Source: Aureliella helgolandensis
GTDB taxonomy: Bacteria > Planctomycetota > Planctomycetia > Pirellulales > Pirellulaceae
Direction: 5' to 3'
Assembly (NCBI RefSeq): GCF_007752135.1
Contig: NZ_CP036298.1
Span: 1,426,001-1,490,000, forward strand
Length of the DNA: 64,000 nucleotides
The notes below the pieces were generated by a model. It saw only the letters and a list, made by a program, of their open reading frames with translations, searched no databases and was not told the origin of the DNA. Each line of letters starts with the position of its first letter. Position 1 is the stretch's first letter. Shown here piece after piece: positions 18,487-27,311 of this stretch. A program made the position numbers and the translations under genes.

Positions 18487-20277
18487 CTAGGGGTGAATTC
18501 GAAACTCATCAAAACCGATGGAGGCTTGTTCGGAATGGTCGACCACGCGGATGCGGACCAGTTCGCCTTTCCACTGAGCGACATCGAACGAGATGGAAGC
18601 CCACTGGTCTGCTTCGCCACCTCCGGAACTGCAAAGGATTTGACCAGAACCTTCAGAGATCAACTCGAAGCGTGCTTCGGGATCTTTGGGGCCACGAATC
18701 CAGCAGCTAACACGCTCACCGTCGAGGAGGAAGGGGCGACTGATGACTTCACCAATCCCGCGCGGGGCATCGGTACTGGTGTCGAGGGAGTACTTGCCAC
18801 GCTCTGCAGCGTCAGGGCTGGAGGCGGCGTTTTCTTGGATGGCAGCGGAAGCAATGGGACCACGGGCTTCCCAGTCTTGTAGGTCTCCCGATTCGAACCC
18901 GAAGTTGAGGGGACGGTCACCTTGGGCGGGAGCTAGCGCATCGCCAACCTTCACTACCTGCCAAGCGGGGTGACTGCCGAACGCGTCGAGCTCGGCTTGT
19001 TCTGGCACTAGAAATTGATGGGCGTCTAGATCGGCGGGGCGCTGGAGGAATAGATACGCACCTCGTTTGATTCCCGAGACAATGTCTTCCAAACCGTCCC
19101 CGTTCACATCGCCGACCGTGATTTGGGTGCCCACGCCGCTACTATTGTCGACCACATGGGGGACGAAGTGTACGCGCTCCCCCTGCCGTACGGTTTCCAG
19201 CCACAGCAACGTGGCGGGTTGCGAGCTGCCTGGATCACCATTGGCGTGGGCCCACCAGCGTTTTCCGGTAATGATATCTACGATGCCATCCCCGTTCATG
19301 TCGGCCAGTGCCATTGCGTGCAATTGGCTAACGGCCAGCCCCACGGGACTGGTGGCTGCTTGATCGGTCATAATGTCGACCTTTTCAAATTCGGTTGCTT
19401 CGTCGTTCGTCGATTTGAAATACGCCAAGCCAAAGCCGTGTGCGGCAGTGCCCGTCAGAACTTCATTCTTGCCATCTCCGTCGAGATCAACTGCGAACAT
19501 TTGTGCACCGCCATCCGAAAAAGCGAAGGGGTGGAATGTCCAGTGGTCGCCGGCTGGAGCGGCGTTCCCTGGATTTTGCCACCAACCATCCTTTTCCAGT
19601 GCATCTTGGTGTCCATCATTATTCACATCGCCGATTCCAATTCCGTGAGTGAAGCGTTGGTAGCCTCGTTCGGGCGAGATCTCGGTCATTTTCCAGAGAG
19701 CGGTCGGAGTCTGCCCCGCGTGGGATCCATACACCATCTTGCCACCCGAGTTGCAAATTAGGTCGTCGATGCCGTCACCATCGATATCTGCAATCAGCGG
19801 AGATTCGTTGTCGACCGATTCGAGCATGGTGTGTCGTTGCCACAAAACGCTCGCTTCTTGCAGTTTCTCCTTACCAGGATTTTCAAACCACCAGCTCTCT
19901 TTGCCGGGGAATCCAATGACGAGAATATCAAGCTGTTGATCCTCATTGACGTCACCGGAGTACATCAAGAAGTTTTCGGAATAACCAATCGGATCGATTG
20001 CCTCTCCCTCGTAGAAGCGGGATTTGGACGTGAAGGTCGGTCCCCAGTAGATCCAGGGGCCAACAGCGACATCTCCGTTGCCGTCGCCGTTGTAGTCACC
20101 CAGCGTGCCTCCTTCGCTATAAAACTGGTCGCTGAGCTGAATGCGTTCAAAGGTAACGTCTTGAGCAATGCTCTCTTGGACCAACCCTAGGGAGGACAGG
20201 GCCTGAAGGGAGATTGTGGCAGCCAGCAGCAGATGGAGGCGACGCGCGTGGAGCGGGAAGGGATTTAAAAAATGCAT
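18487..20277 (-). CDS. Secreted FG-GAP/VCBS repeat protein
   Basis: A 596-residue exported protein with a signal peptide (about 1-38, ending ESIAQ). At least seven calcium-binding loops of the DxNxDGxxD type mark FG-GAP blades, including DYNGDGNGDVAVG, DIDGDGIDDLICN, DLDGDGKNEVLTG, DMNGDGIVDIITG and DVNGDGLEDIVSG. They cover about 40-410 and should form a beta-propeller. The C-terminal part (about 440-596) is a separate beta-rich, jelly-roll-like region that may bind carbohydrate. Similar planctomycete proteins often accompany sugar-degrading enzymes, but none is adjacent here. It lies immediately upstream of the 926-residue protein, with the stop and the next start only 7 bases apart, so a two-gene operon is likely. 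Confidence 0.88.
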   Translation of the reverse strand: MHFLNPFPLHARRLHLLLAATISLQALSSLGLVQESIAQDVTFERIQLSDQFYSEGGTLGDYNGDGNGDVAVGPWIYWGPTFTSKSRFYEGEAIDPIGYSENFLMYSGDVNEDQQLDILVIGFPGKESWWFENPGKEKLQEASVLWQRHTMLESVDNESPLIADIDGDGIDDLICNSGGKMVYGSHAGQTPTALWKMTEISPERGYQRFTHGIGIGDVNNDGHQDALEKDGWWQNPGNAAPAGDHWTFHPFAFSDGGAQMFAVDLDGDGKNEVLTGTAAHGFGLAYFKSTNDEATEFEKVDIMTDQAATSPVGLAVSQLHAMALADMNGDGIVDIITGKRWWAHANGDPGSSQPATLLWLETVRQGERVHFVPHVVDNSSGVGTQITVGDVNGDGLEDIVSGIKRGAYLFLQRPADLDAHQFLVPEQAELDAFGSHPAWQVVKVGDALAPAQGDRPLNFGFESGDLQDWEARGPIASAAIQENAASSPDAAERGKYSLDTSTDAPRGIGEVISRPFLLDGERVSCWIRGPKDPEARFELISEGSGQILCSSGGGEADQWASISFDVAQWKGELVRIRVVDHSEQASIGFDEFRIHP

Positions 20278-20419
20278 TGGGCAGGACCTAAAGCGGAGGA
20301 GTGATGGAAGGTGGGGATTGGGGCTAAAAAATCGGTCTGGGACAACTGTTCCCTAACGCGGTACAATTGCGGTGCTTGGGAACGGATGCAACCAGATTCT
20401 ATACACAAGGCAGCTAGCG

Positions 20420-20716
20420 ATGAGTCGATTGACTACTTTTTTGATAGGAATGGTCGCTGGAGCGGCGGTGTTGTTCGTATCTGAGAATTATTACATAGTG
20501 CGCGGCTCCGAGGGGATGCATCTCGTCCCAAAAATTGCGGCCAAAATTGAGTTTCCCTACCGCGACATTCGTGCCTACACCGTCGAGGATTGGCAGAAAA
20601 ATGTGTCGCTCGGCGCCGCGATCGTACGTGCTCAGAAGCCCGAATTGATGGTAGATTCTCTATCGAGCATTCGAGGCAATTTTGACAGCTTGATTCAATC
20701 CATCGGTGGGGGCTAA
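20420..20716 (+). CDS. Small single-pass membrane protein, unknown
   Basis: A 98-residue protein with one hydrophobic segment at about residues 5-23 (TTFLIGMVAGAAVLFVSENYY) and a soluble C-terminal part with no known motif. The ATG at 20420 is preferred over the longer frame because the hydrophobic segment then sits at the N-terminus; AAGG lies about 10 bases upstream. The downstream HIT gene starts 3 bases after this stop, so both are likely one transcript. A link to nucleotide hydrolysis is only suggested by that neighbour. Confidence 0.7.
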   Translation: MSRLTTFLIGMVAGAAVLFVSENYYIVRGSEGMHLVPKIAAKIEFPYRDIRAYTVEDWQKNVSLGAAIVRAQKPELMVDSLSSIRGNFDSLIQSIGGG

Positions 20717-20719
20717 GCC

Positions 20720-21061
20720 ATGACAACGATTTTCACAAAGATTATTAATCGCGAGATTCCTGCCAAGATTGTCTATGAAGACGATTTATGCCTAGCGTTT
20801 CACGATGTGTCACCTCAGGCTCCCGTGCATGTCCTGCTCATTCCCAAGAAGCCGGTTGAATCGATTGAGGCATTGGAACCAGAAGATGAGAGTCTGCTAG
20901 GACACCTCTGGATGGTGATTCAGCGGGTCGCTCGGGAATTGGAGTTGGCCGAAGGAGGGTATCGAGTGGTTGTCAATTGTGGCAAGGATGGTGGGCAATC
21001 GGTCGATCACCTCCATTTTCACTTGCTAGGCGGTCGCCCACTGGCTTGGCCTCCAGGCTGA
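20720..21061 (+). CDS. HIT-family (histidine triad) nucleotide hydrolase
   Basis: A 113-residue protein of HinT/PKCI type. The histidine triad HLHFHLL near the C-terminus (about 98-104) holds the catalytic His. The N-terminus [20 protein letters not shown] is the classic family start. HinT-type proteins hydrolyse AMP-lysine and other adenosine phosphoramidates; the physiological substrate is not settled. GGGGG lies about 8 bases before the ATG. It is the second gene after the small membrane protein. Confidence 0.94.
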   Translation: MTTIFTKIINREIPAKIVYEDDLCLAFHDVSPQAPVHVLLIPKKPVESIEALEPEDESLLGHLWMVIQRVARELELAEGGYRVVVNCGKDGGQSVDHLHFHLLGGRPLAWPPG

Positions 21062-21232
21062 GAGCGCTGGACTGGGGTAGCATGCGGCAGCACGCCGGGA
21101 GGGCACGGACGCGGCGACTAAATCCTTCGACCGCCGAGTTCGCAGCTTGTTGATCAAAGAGCATCTTCCGTCCTGATGTGAAGCTGGCACTCTTTATACA
21201 CTCTCGCTGCGACCACTCAACCATGCTCACCG

Positions 21233-21260
21233 GGCTGTTGAAATAGCAACCCGTTGCGGG
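21233..21260 (+). repeat. REP-like intergenic repeat, copy 2
   Basis: GGCTGTTGAAATAGCAACCC then GTTGCGGG. It matches copy 1 at 3660 in inverse orientation over GTTGAAATAGCAACCCG. It lies in the gap between two convergent genes. Confidence 0.65.
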
Positions 21261-21347
21261 AGCAGGGAAAGGTGATTGCCGCTGCAGGTCAATTAGAGGA
21301 ATTACCTATTCAGCAACATTGAAATCGCGACTAAATCAACAAGCCGT

Positions 21348-21394
21348 CACGTAGCGGGACGCTATTTCAACAAGTCCGCACGTAGCGGGTTGCT
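21348..21394 (-). repeat. REP-like intergenic repeat, copies 3 and 4
   Basis: Two copies of CACGTAGCGGG followed by (A/T)(C/T)GCT, at 21348-21363 and 21379-21394. The first continues into GCTATTTCAACAAG, the reverse complement of the core in copy 2. So this block faces copy 2 across about 90 bases and the two could pair. Confidence 0.6.
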
Positions 21395-21573
21395 GGTCGA
21401 AGCAATCCGGAAACCCAACAATCCGGAAAGTGGCAGGGCCTCTTCGGTAGGCTGCCGGGAATGGCCCAGGCGAGCCTCTAGCCACCGAATCGTGCGGTGA
21501 CGCCGAACTTTTTGGGGGTGGGGCGACCCTTTGAGCAGGTGCGCTTCACGCGCGGCGTGTAGGGAATCGCTGG

Positions 21574-22812
21574 TTATTGGCGAGTCTGCGTGGTTTTGTT
21601 GGAGGCGGTACGAACGCGATTGGCGCCGCCCGGTTCCCCAGTTGTGGTGGAGGAGTCGAGGCGGGGTTGGACGTAGGCGGTCTTGGCTTCATAGAGACTG
21701 AGTCGTTGTTGGACTTCGCTGCGTTCTGCATCCGAACTAACGGCTAGAGCCCGACGTTGGAATTGGATCGCTTCAGTGAATTTCCCATTGGCTGCGTTGG
21801 CAGCGGCTAGTGTTTCGAGCACGCGTGGCGAATTCGCATCTCCCAGTTCCAGCGCTTTCTTGGCGGCACTCAATGCTAGATCCCCGTTGCGAAATTTTCG
21901 GTCGGGGCATGTGGCCATGAGCCAAGACGCATTTTGGTACGCTCTCGCATATTTGTTGTTGATGGCCACAGCGGATCGGTAGGCTTGGGCTGCTTCCTCC
22001 CACTTCCCCAAGAACTGGTAGGCATCGGCTAAATCGCTTTGGTAAACCGCGCTATCGGTTCCGAGTTCGGCGGCGCGCTGATAGTCGGCAATGGCGACGT
22101 CGTAGTCCTCCAACATGAATTGGCTGTGCGCCCGACTGTTGTAGTACTGCGGATCGGTCGCATCGCGTTCAATGGCCAAGCTGTAGTCTTTCGATGCTTG
22201 TTCGAACCGTCCGAGTTCAAAGTAGAGTTCACCGCGATTGAAGTACGCATTGGCATAATCGGGTTTAAGCTCCAGGGCGCGCGTCACCGAGTTGATGGCT
22301 CGCGCGTAGTCCCCTTTCATTGCCAGACTGATCGCAAAGTTGTGATGGATGCGCCAATTCGTGGGGCCGTACTGGATGGCCGTTTCAAAATCATCGGCCG
22401 CTTGATGGTCGAGCTTATCGGCCTCTTCCAGGGCACCGCGTTGGACCATGGCTGCTGCTGCTTCGTTGCGCATTTCGCCACGACGGTTGAGTGCCCAGGC
22501 AAGCAGGCTGCCCGCATAATCTCGGTCGGCAGTCGAGCTCTTCTGGCTAGATACCACATTGGCGCAGGCACGCGCGATGGCGGTCACGTCCGCTTCACTG
22601 CGGACCGCTTGAGTGCGTTGGTAGAGCGCTCTTAGGTTGGGCGAAATGGCCGTGGCAGCTGAGTTGCCGGAGGCGGCTGAATGGTTTGAGGCCGAGATGC
22701 TCGAAGTCGCGGGAGCGGTGGCTTGGAGGCGAATCTCAGCACGTTGAGCGATCGCGGGGGATTCGAGGGCAGAGACGGCAAGCAGGACAAATGCAGAGCT
22801 ACGCAAAACCAC
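21574..22812 (-). CDS. Secreted TPR repeat protein
   Basis: A 412-residue protein. The GTG at 22812 is chosen because AAGGAAG lies 6-7 bases upstream and it yields a tidy signal peptide (VLRSSAFVLLAVSALESPAIAQ, cleaved near residue 23). Alternatives are an ATG at 22881 or a TTG at 22998 with no signal near the start. TPR motifs run over about 130-370, for example AMKGDYARAINSVTRALELK, FNRGELYFELGRFEQASKDY and ADAYQFLGKWEEAAQAYRSA. The C-terminal 45 residues are low-complexity and basic. It is probably a periplasmic scaffold; the partner is unknown. It is separate from neighbours, with tRNA-His beyond the start. Confidence 0.82.
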   Translation of the reverse strand: MVLRSSAFVLLAVSALESPAIAQRAEIRLQATAPATSSISASNHSAASGNSAATAISPNLRALYQRTQAVRSEADVTAIARACANVVSSQKSSTADRDYAGSLLAWALNRRGEMRNEAAAAMVQRGALEEADKLDHQAADDFETAIQYGPTNWRIHHNFAISLAMKGDYARAINSVTRALELKPDYANAYFNRGELYFELGRFEQASKDYSLAIERDATDPQYYNSRAHSQFMLEDYDVAIADYQRAAELGTDSAVYQSDLADAYQFLGKWEEAAQAYRSAVAINNKYARAYQNASWLMATCPDRKFRNGDLALSAAKKALELGDANSPRVLETLAAANAANGKFTEAIQFQRRALAVSSDAERSEVQQRLSLYEAKTAYVQPRLDSSTTTGEPGGANRVRTASNKTTQTRQ

Positions 22813-23066
22813 GGGCGACTTCCTTAACAGCAGGTCAATCCATTCCAGGGGAACGCATCGATGGGTGTCTGTCCCCAGCATGGAATGCGAATTGGGGAAT
22901 GAGACGATGCTTCCTAAGCTGTGTATAGCGATTTCAACCCGCCCAAGAAAAGCCCGAATTAAGGATGTTCCGGGGCTAGTCGTGGCATCCAGCCACAAAA
23001 AAGAGCTTTCGGGGACAAAATCGTGAGCGTCGGATCATAAGTTCGACTTTAAAGGGAAACATCGGA

Positions 23067-23095
23067 TTGACGACAACCCGCTTCAGATCTAAAAT
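23067..23095 (+). promoter_or_regulatory. Promoter of tRNA-His
   Basis: TTGACG at 23067-23072 and TAAAAT at 23090-23095 with a 17-base spacer, a near-consensus housekeeping promoter. It ends 12 bases before the tRNA, placing the transcript start close to the mature 5' end. Confidence 0.7.
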
Positions 23096-23107
23096 CGGCC
23101 TCAACAC

Positions 23108-23181
23108 GGTGGGCGTAGCTCAGTTGGTAGAGCACTGGATTGTGGTTCCAGTGGTCACGGGTTCGAGCCCCGTCGTCCACC
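23108..23181 (+). tRNA. tRNA-His, anticodon GTG
   Basis: The cloverleaf is complete. The acceptor stem GTGGGCG (23109-23115) pairs with CGTCCAC (23174-23180). The anticodon stem CTGGA/TCCAG encloses the loop TTGTGGT with anticodon GTG at 23142-23144. The T-loop is GTTCGAG. The extra 5' G typical of tRNA-His (G-1, 23108) faces the discriminator C at 23181. The 3' CCA is not encoded as a run beyond that point. Confidence 0.97.
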
Positions 23182-23574
23182 CTCCTGTTTCACTAAGCGA
23201 ATCGTTGGTTCAACGACTTCTGGCCCCCGTTTAGTGCCGATTTTTGGGGCTGATAGAATGCCCCTCAGCGATGCCCGAGGGGGTGGCTGTTCTAGGCCCA
23301 GGCTGTTGTGGAGAGTTTCTCCCTCCTCTCCCTGTTTTCTGCCTCCTGTTGGCGATTGCTCCTCCCCTCCCCCAGCGTCGCGATTCGCAATTTAGGCGAA
23401 ATCCCGTATTGTCTTAGGGCGTTTTTCATTGGCGCCCTATAAAATACCGGACCCAGATGATTTCCCGGATCTCGTCTTTGAGCTGTTTTGCTGCCAACCA
23501 GGCCGCGCTGAGCACCGAGCTTGGACGCCACGGTAAATGCTTGCCCCGGAAACTCCGACTGAAAGGCTCCTATA
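23182..23574. other. Intergenic stretch after tRNA-His
   Basis: About 390 bases without a supported gene. A short stem, TCGTTG-GTT-CAACGA, sits about 20 bases after the tRNA and may end its transcript. GGGGC and GCCCC near 23246-23264 are a second possible stem. The rest holds the promoter of the DUF1593 gene; none was identified. Confidence 0.4.
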
Positions 23575-25566
23575 GTGATTCCATGGATCAACGCGTTTGC
23601 CTTGGCATTGAGCTTGTTCCTCATCCATGCGGTGGCCTTCGCCGCCGATTCCAAGCTCCCCAAAGTTTGGATCTACACCGATATGAGCGACCCCACACTG
23701 CCCGGGACCAATCATCGAGGCACGATCAATGATCCCGACGATGTCTCGGCCATGGCAGGCTATCTGTTGATGGCAAATCGCTTTGAGACGCTTGGCATCG
23801 TGGTGGCTAGCACGCATCGGCAGGAGCATGCCGCTTCGCCGGACCAAGCGGACTGGGCCAATCGCCTCTTCGGTACGGCCTATCGCACCGACTTAAAAAA
23901 TCTTCAGCAGTTGGGAGGCTTTCCCGAGGAGATCCGTTTTACCCAATCGTGCATCAAATCGACGGGCGAGCTGTTTGCTGAAGATGAAAAATATGAATCG
24001 CTCGAAGGCTACCGCAGCGTCAAGGCACTCTTGGACGCGGCCCAACATCTCGCCGATGGCGAAGTTCTCAATGTATTGTGTTGGGGCTCGGTAACTGAGC
24101 CAGCAATCCTAGTGGCCCACTGCCTAACCCACGATAAAAGGGAGTTGCTAGGAAAACTGCGCTTCATTGCTCACTGGACGAGTTCTTCGTTCCATCAAGG
24201 AACCGCCGAACACCCCGAAGACGTCTCCAATTGCCGCGAAGATGCAGCCGCCTGCCGGTATATGAAGTCGATAGCCGCTTCCGGAAGAATCTCTTACTTC
24301 GAATGTGGAGCCATTGGCCAGCATGGCATTGTGAGTGGTAGTCCGAAAGGGAAGCAGTATTACGATCAGTTCCGCACTAGTCAGCTCGGCACGCAGTTCG
24401 TTGAAGGGAAGTTCGTTAGGGACTGCGTCGATCATTCGGATTCCGCGACGTACTGGACGTTGTTGGGAGAGTACGGTGTGAGCTTGACGGATATCGCCGC
24501 TGATGGATCGAACACAGCGAGCGTTGAAAAACGCAACGAGGGGAAACTTGCTGCTGCCTCACAACGCCTCCATGACGAACTGCTGCGTCGCTCGGTGATT
24601 GCGGGTGGGGGAGAGTCTACCGTGTTGAGCTCTCCGCGGATGTCTGCGGATCGTTGGGAAATGCTCGATACGCTAGGAACGCCAACCGCGCGACATGAGG
24701 CGGCGATGGTTGGTTTTGAAGGTAAGTGCTATTTGTTGGGAGGACGCAGGATCAATCCCGTGAATGTCTTCGATCCTTGGACGGGTACGTGGACGGCGAA
24801 ATCTGTGACGCCGCTCGAGTTGCATCACTTTCAGGGAGTGGTTGTGGGGGACCGGATCTATCTCATGGGGGCGATGACAGGTGGCTATCCCACGGAAACT
24901 CCGCTCGAAAAAATAGTGGTGTATTCCCCCAACAAGGATCAGTTTGAGTTCGTGCATTCCATTCCGGAAGCACGGCGGCGTGGCGGAGCAGGGGCCGTCT
25001 ATCACGATGGTAAAATCTATCTTGTGGGAGGCATTACCCATGGTCACATGGACGGATATCAGAGTTGGTTCGACGCCTATGATCCACAAACCGGCGACTG
25101 GGAGATTCTGCCTGATGCGCCCCACGCACGCGACCATTTTCAGGCGGTGGTAATTGAAAATCGACTCTACGCAGCGGGAGGTCGGCAGACATCCAAGGTT
25201 ACGCAGGAAGTTTTTAGTAGGACGGTGGCGGCTGTCGACGTTTTCGATTTTGAAACTGGCCAATGGCTACCTTCCACAGACACGCCCGTACTACCGACGC
25301 CGCGGGCAGGCAATAGTTGTGCTGTCCTCGACGGCAAACTTGTGGTCGCAGGCGGGGAGAGTGGTGGAAGATCATCGGCTCATGCCGAAGTGGAAGTCTA
25401 TTCCCCTGAGTCGGCCGCTTGGTCCACGCTGCCCAGCTTGCAGCGTGGACGGCATGGGACTGGAGTGGTGCGTATCGGCGACTATTTCTACACCGCATCG
25501 GGCAGTGGTGGCCGGGGTGGGAGCCCGGAATTGAACTCGACCGAACGCCTGCAGTTGCGCCCCTAA
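23575..25566 (+). CDS. Secreted DUF1593 (nucleoside-hydrolase-like) plus Kelch-repeat protein
   Basis: A 663-residue exported protein. A signal peptide covers about 1-23 (FALALSLFLIHAVAFAA). The DUF1593 domain (about 29-330) begins KVWIYTDMSDP and includes INDPDDVSAMAGYLLM, the Asp-rich segment that in nucleoside-hydrolase-like folds binds a metal. It is the type found in plant-polysaccharide-active Sde182-like proteins. The C-terminal half (about 365-655) holds Kelch-type repeats, with DG-K-YLVGG and RLYAAGGRQT blades, likely forming a propeller. A role in binding or cleaving carbohydrate is inferred. The GTG at 23575 has AAAGG about 9 bases upstream and starts at the signal peptide. It is alone on its strand. 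Confidence 0.85.
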   Translation: MIPWINAFALALSLFLIHAVAFAADSKLPKVWIYTDMSDPTLPGTNHRGTINDPDDVSAMAGYLLMANRFETLGIVVASTHRQEHAASPDQADWANRLFGTAYRTDLKNLQQLGGFPEEIRFTQSCIKSTGELFAEDEKYESLEGYRSVKALLDAAQHLADGEVLNVLCWGSVTEPAILVAHCLTHDKRELLGKLRFIAHWTSSSFHQGTAEHPEDVSNCREDAAACRYMKSIAASGRISYFECGAIGQHGIVSGSPKGKQYYDQFRTSQLGTQFVEGKFVRDCVDHSDSATYWTLLGEYGVSLTDIAADGSNTASVEKRNEGKLAAASQRLHDELLRRSVIAGGGESTVLSSPRMSADRWEMLDTLGTPTARHEAAMVGFEGKCYLLGGRRINPVNVFDPWTGTWTAKSVTPLELHHFQGVVVGDRIYLMGAMTGGYPTETPLEKIVVYSPNKDQFEFVHSIPEARRRGGAGAVYHDGKIYLVGGITHGHMDGYQSWFDAYDPQTGDWEILPDAPHARDHFQAVVIENRLYAAGGRQTSKVTQEVFSRTVAAVDVFDFETGQWLPSTDTPVLPTPRAGNSCAVLDGKLVVAGGESGGRSSAHAEVEVYSPESAAWSTLPSLQRGRHGTGVVRIGDYFYTASGSGGRGGSPELNSTERLQLRP

Positions 25567-25635
25567 TCCGGTGGTTCTCTCTTCCTTTTGCTGTCGCCCT
25601 TCTGTCCTCCCCAATTCGCGTGCTGCTGCACCTGG

Positions 25636-27036
25636 TTAGGAGGAACGCGGCTTGCGCGATAGTCGATGGGGTTGTTCGGCGCGCGTCAAAAACCCCCAGT
25701 CTAAGGCCACATCTTGCTCGTATTGTTTGGAGAGCGTGTTGGCGGTCAGCGCTTTGGCCATTTCAAAACCCAAGTAAAACGCATGCGCGGGATCGATGGT
25801 TGCACCGACCGCGCTATCCAATAACTGCTGTGCCACTTCGAATGGATCGGTCGCATGGACGTGGACGCCTGCGGATACGGCATGGATTTCGCTTTGCCGC
25901 GTGAAAATGCGAATGTTGCGGTCACGAATGGTCCGCGCTAAGGAATCTAATATCTCGTTATCGAACTCGGTTACACGCGTATCGCGTAAAGTCACCAGTT
26001 GCGGCTCCAAATGTTTGGGCGGTATGCGATGTTCGACCGCATAATGCATCATGCGTCGCGCTAAATCGCATTCCCGAACGCTTGAGCGAGCCCAGTTGAT
26101 GACTTGGGTGGTTAGCACGGACTGAATATTCAACTCTTGGCAGATGCCCAGTAGCAAGACATTGATGGGGGCGGAGTCTGCGTCTGTCAGTTCGGTGACA
26201 TTGCCAATTCCCATCATCATCGGTAGTTGTGGATAGCTCCGACGGCAAGCGGTATAGCGTTCTAGACTCGACGCAAACCCGCAGCCCAACGGTTCAAGGA
26301 TTGGATCGAGTCGTACTGAAATGTCACGCTCTGTCAAAAAAAATATCGTTTCTTCGAAACTTTTTTTATCGTCAGGTGTATCGGGAATCACGACGACTTC
26401 GGCTCCCCAGTCAACGGCTTGTGCGCGATTGGAACTGTTGACCGACAGTACGAGTTGCGCGCCTGCCGCGCAGGCTTGCGCGACTTCCCAGGAGTCGAAG
26501 GAGTCGATCGAAACACGTATGTCCAGATCGCGCAATTGCTTGATTGCGTCGGACACCTTGGTCCATCGATGACCGGGCGTGCATCCCACGTCGATAACGT
26601 CTGCTCCCTGCTGTTTCAGGAACAATGCCTGTTCGAGGAGAGCTTGCGAACTCAGTTTTGGCGCGTGGTTGATCTCGGCAATGATCTCAATGGAGTACTT
26701 TCCATAGTCGGTGGCAATTGGTCGTTTATTCCCAAAAAATAACGGTAAATCACGAATGTCGCGTGGTCCACAGACGACTGGGGTTTCAATCGAGTGAGCG
26801 ATGTCCTCGAGATTGTGGGATAGACAGCCTGGCAACATCACCTGTGTTGCATGGGGAGGAACAACTAGATGCCTCAGTATCCATTTGGGTGTCATCAACG
26901 CGGCGACAGTGATCGGGAGCACACCGATGGTGTACTGGAATTTGAGTTCTTCAGCTACTCTCGCAACCGTCGTGCGCACCGCCTGTTCGGCCAATCGACC
27001 AGTTACAAAATAAAAGTGTTCGTTGGTGAAGCTCAT
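25636..27036 (-). CDS. Dihydropteroate-synthase-like protein (DUF6513 type)
   Basis: A 466-residue protein. The C-terminal two-thirds has a pterin-binding TIM-barrel pattern: IEIIAEINHAP, QGADVIDVGCTPGHRW, and VSIDSFDSWEVAQACAAGA are recognisable counterparts of dihydropteroate synthase (INVTPDSF is replaced by EINHAP). The N-terminal region (FYFVTGRLAEQAVRTTVARV) is not found in ordinary FolP. This combination is known from methanogens and methylotrophs, where it is tied to tetrahydromethanopterin synthesis; planctomycetes carry those C1 genes. Its substrate would be a pterin plus an aniline-type acceptor, but this is inference. The ATG at 27036 is taken as the start. It is divergent from the structured RNA and the pseudouridine synthase at 27312. 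Confidence 0.8.
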   Translation of the reverse strand: MSFTNEHFYFVTGRLAEQAVRTTVARVAEELKFQYTIGVLPITVAALMTPKWILRHLVVPPHATQVMLPGCLSHNLEDIAHSIETPVVCGPRDIRDLPLFFGNKRPIATDYGKYSIEIIAEINHAPKLSSQALLEQALFLKQQGADVIDVGCTPGHRWTKVSDAIKQLRDLDIRVSIDSFDSWEVAQACAAGAQLVLSVNSSNRAQAVDWGAEVVVIPDTPDDKKSFEETIFFLTERDISVRLDPILEPLGCGFASSLERYTACRRSYPQLPMMMGIGNVTELTDADSAPINVLLLGICQELNIQSVLTTQVINWARSSVRECDLARRMMHYAVEHRIPPKHLEPQLVTLRDTRVTEFDNEILDSLARTIRDRNIRIFTRQSEIHAVSAGVHVHATDPFEVAQQLLDSAVGATIDPAHAFYLGFEMAKALTANTLSKQYEQDVALDWGFLTRAEQPHRLSRKPRSS

Positions 27037-27145
27037 GATTTTATTTTGTCGAAGAGAGTAGAAATGAAGTGATGGATTGAACGTTGCAAACCGCCTCAAG
27101 ATAACTTGTATCGGACAACCGCAAAAAGTTTTTCGTTAAAACGAC

Positions 27146-27173
27146 TTGACCTGTGTACAACGTTCACTACAAA
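27146..27173 (+). promoter_or_regulatory. Candidate promoter of the 27.2 kb small RNA
   Basis: TTGACC at 27146-27151 and TACAAA at 27168-27173 with a 16-base spacer. Transcription would begin at about 27180, directly before the hairpin unit. Confidence 0.5.
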
Positions 27174-27181
27174 GAGACTTA

Positions 27182-27248
27182 ACGAGGAGCTCAAAAAGAA
27201 CAGCCGTCGTCCTTGATTGTTCTTGTGGCCGGGGCTCCTCGTTTTTTT
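27182..27248 (+). ncRNA. Candidate small structured RNA or leader terminator
   Basis: A nested hairpin. The outer stem is ACGAGGAGC (27182-27190) with GCTCCTCGT (27234-27242). The inner stem is AAGAACA (27196-27202) with TGTTCTT (27218-27224). A run of seven T follows (27242-27248). A promoter-like pair lies just upstream. The unit sits in the gap between divergent genes, where no upstream gene needs a terminator on the plus strand. It could be an independent RNA of about 70 bases or an attenuator in the leader of the pseudouridine-synthase gene, which begins 64 bases after it. No protein of more than a few residues is encoded inside. Not matched to a known RNA family. Confidence 0.5.
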
Positions 27249-27311
27249 CTGCGCTGTTGGTAACGCGATTGCTCACTCTGCTCCTGCACTCTGTAGCATT
27301 CATTTCTAATC

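Larger units (their letters stand above)
21062..21573. other. Intergenic region rich in REP-like repeats
   Basis: No gene is supported between the HIT gene and the convergent TPR gene. The stretch holds two full and one partial copy of the REP-like repeat (21233-21260, 21348-21374 and 21379-21394) in both orientations. It also holds two copies of AATCCGGAAA about 18 bases apart near 21413. The repeats probably form hairpins in RNA or act as DNA sites. Confidence 0.55.
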
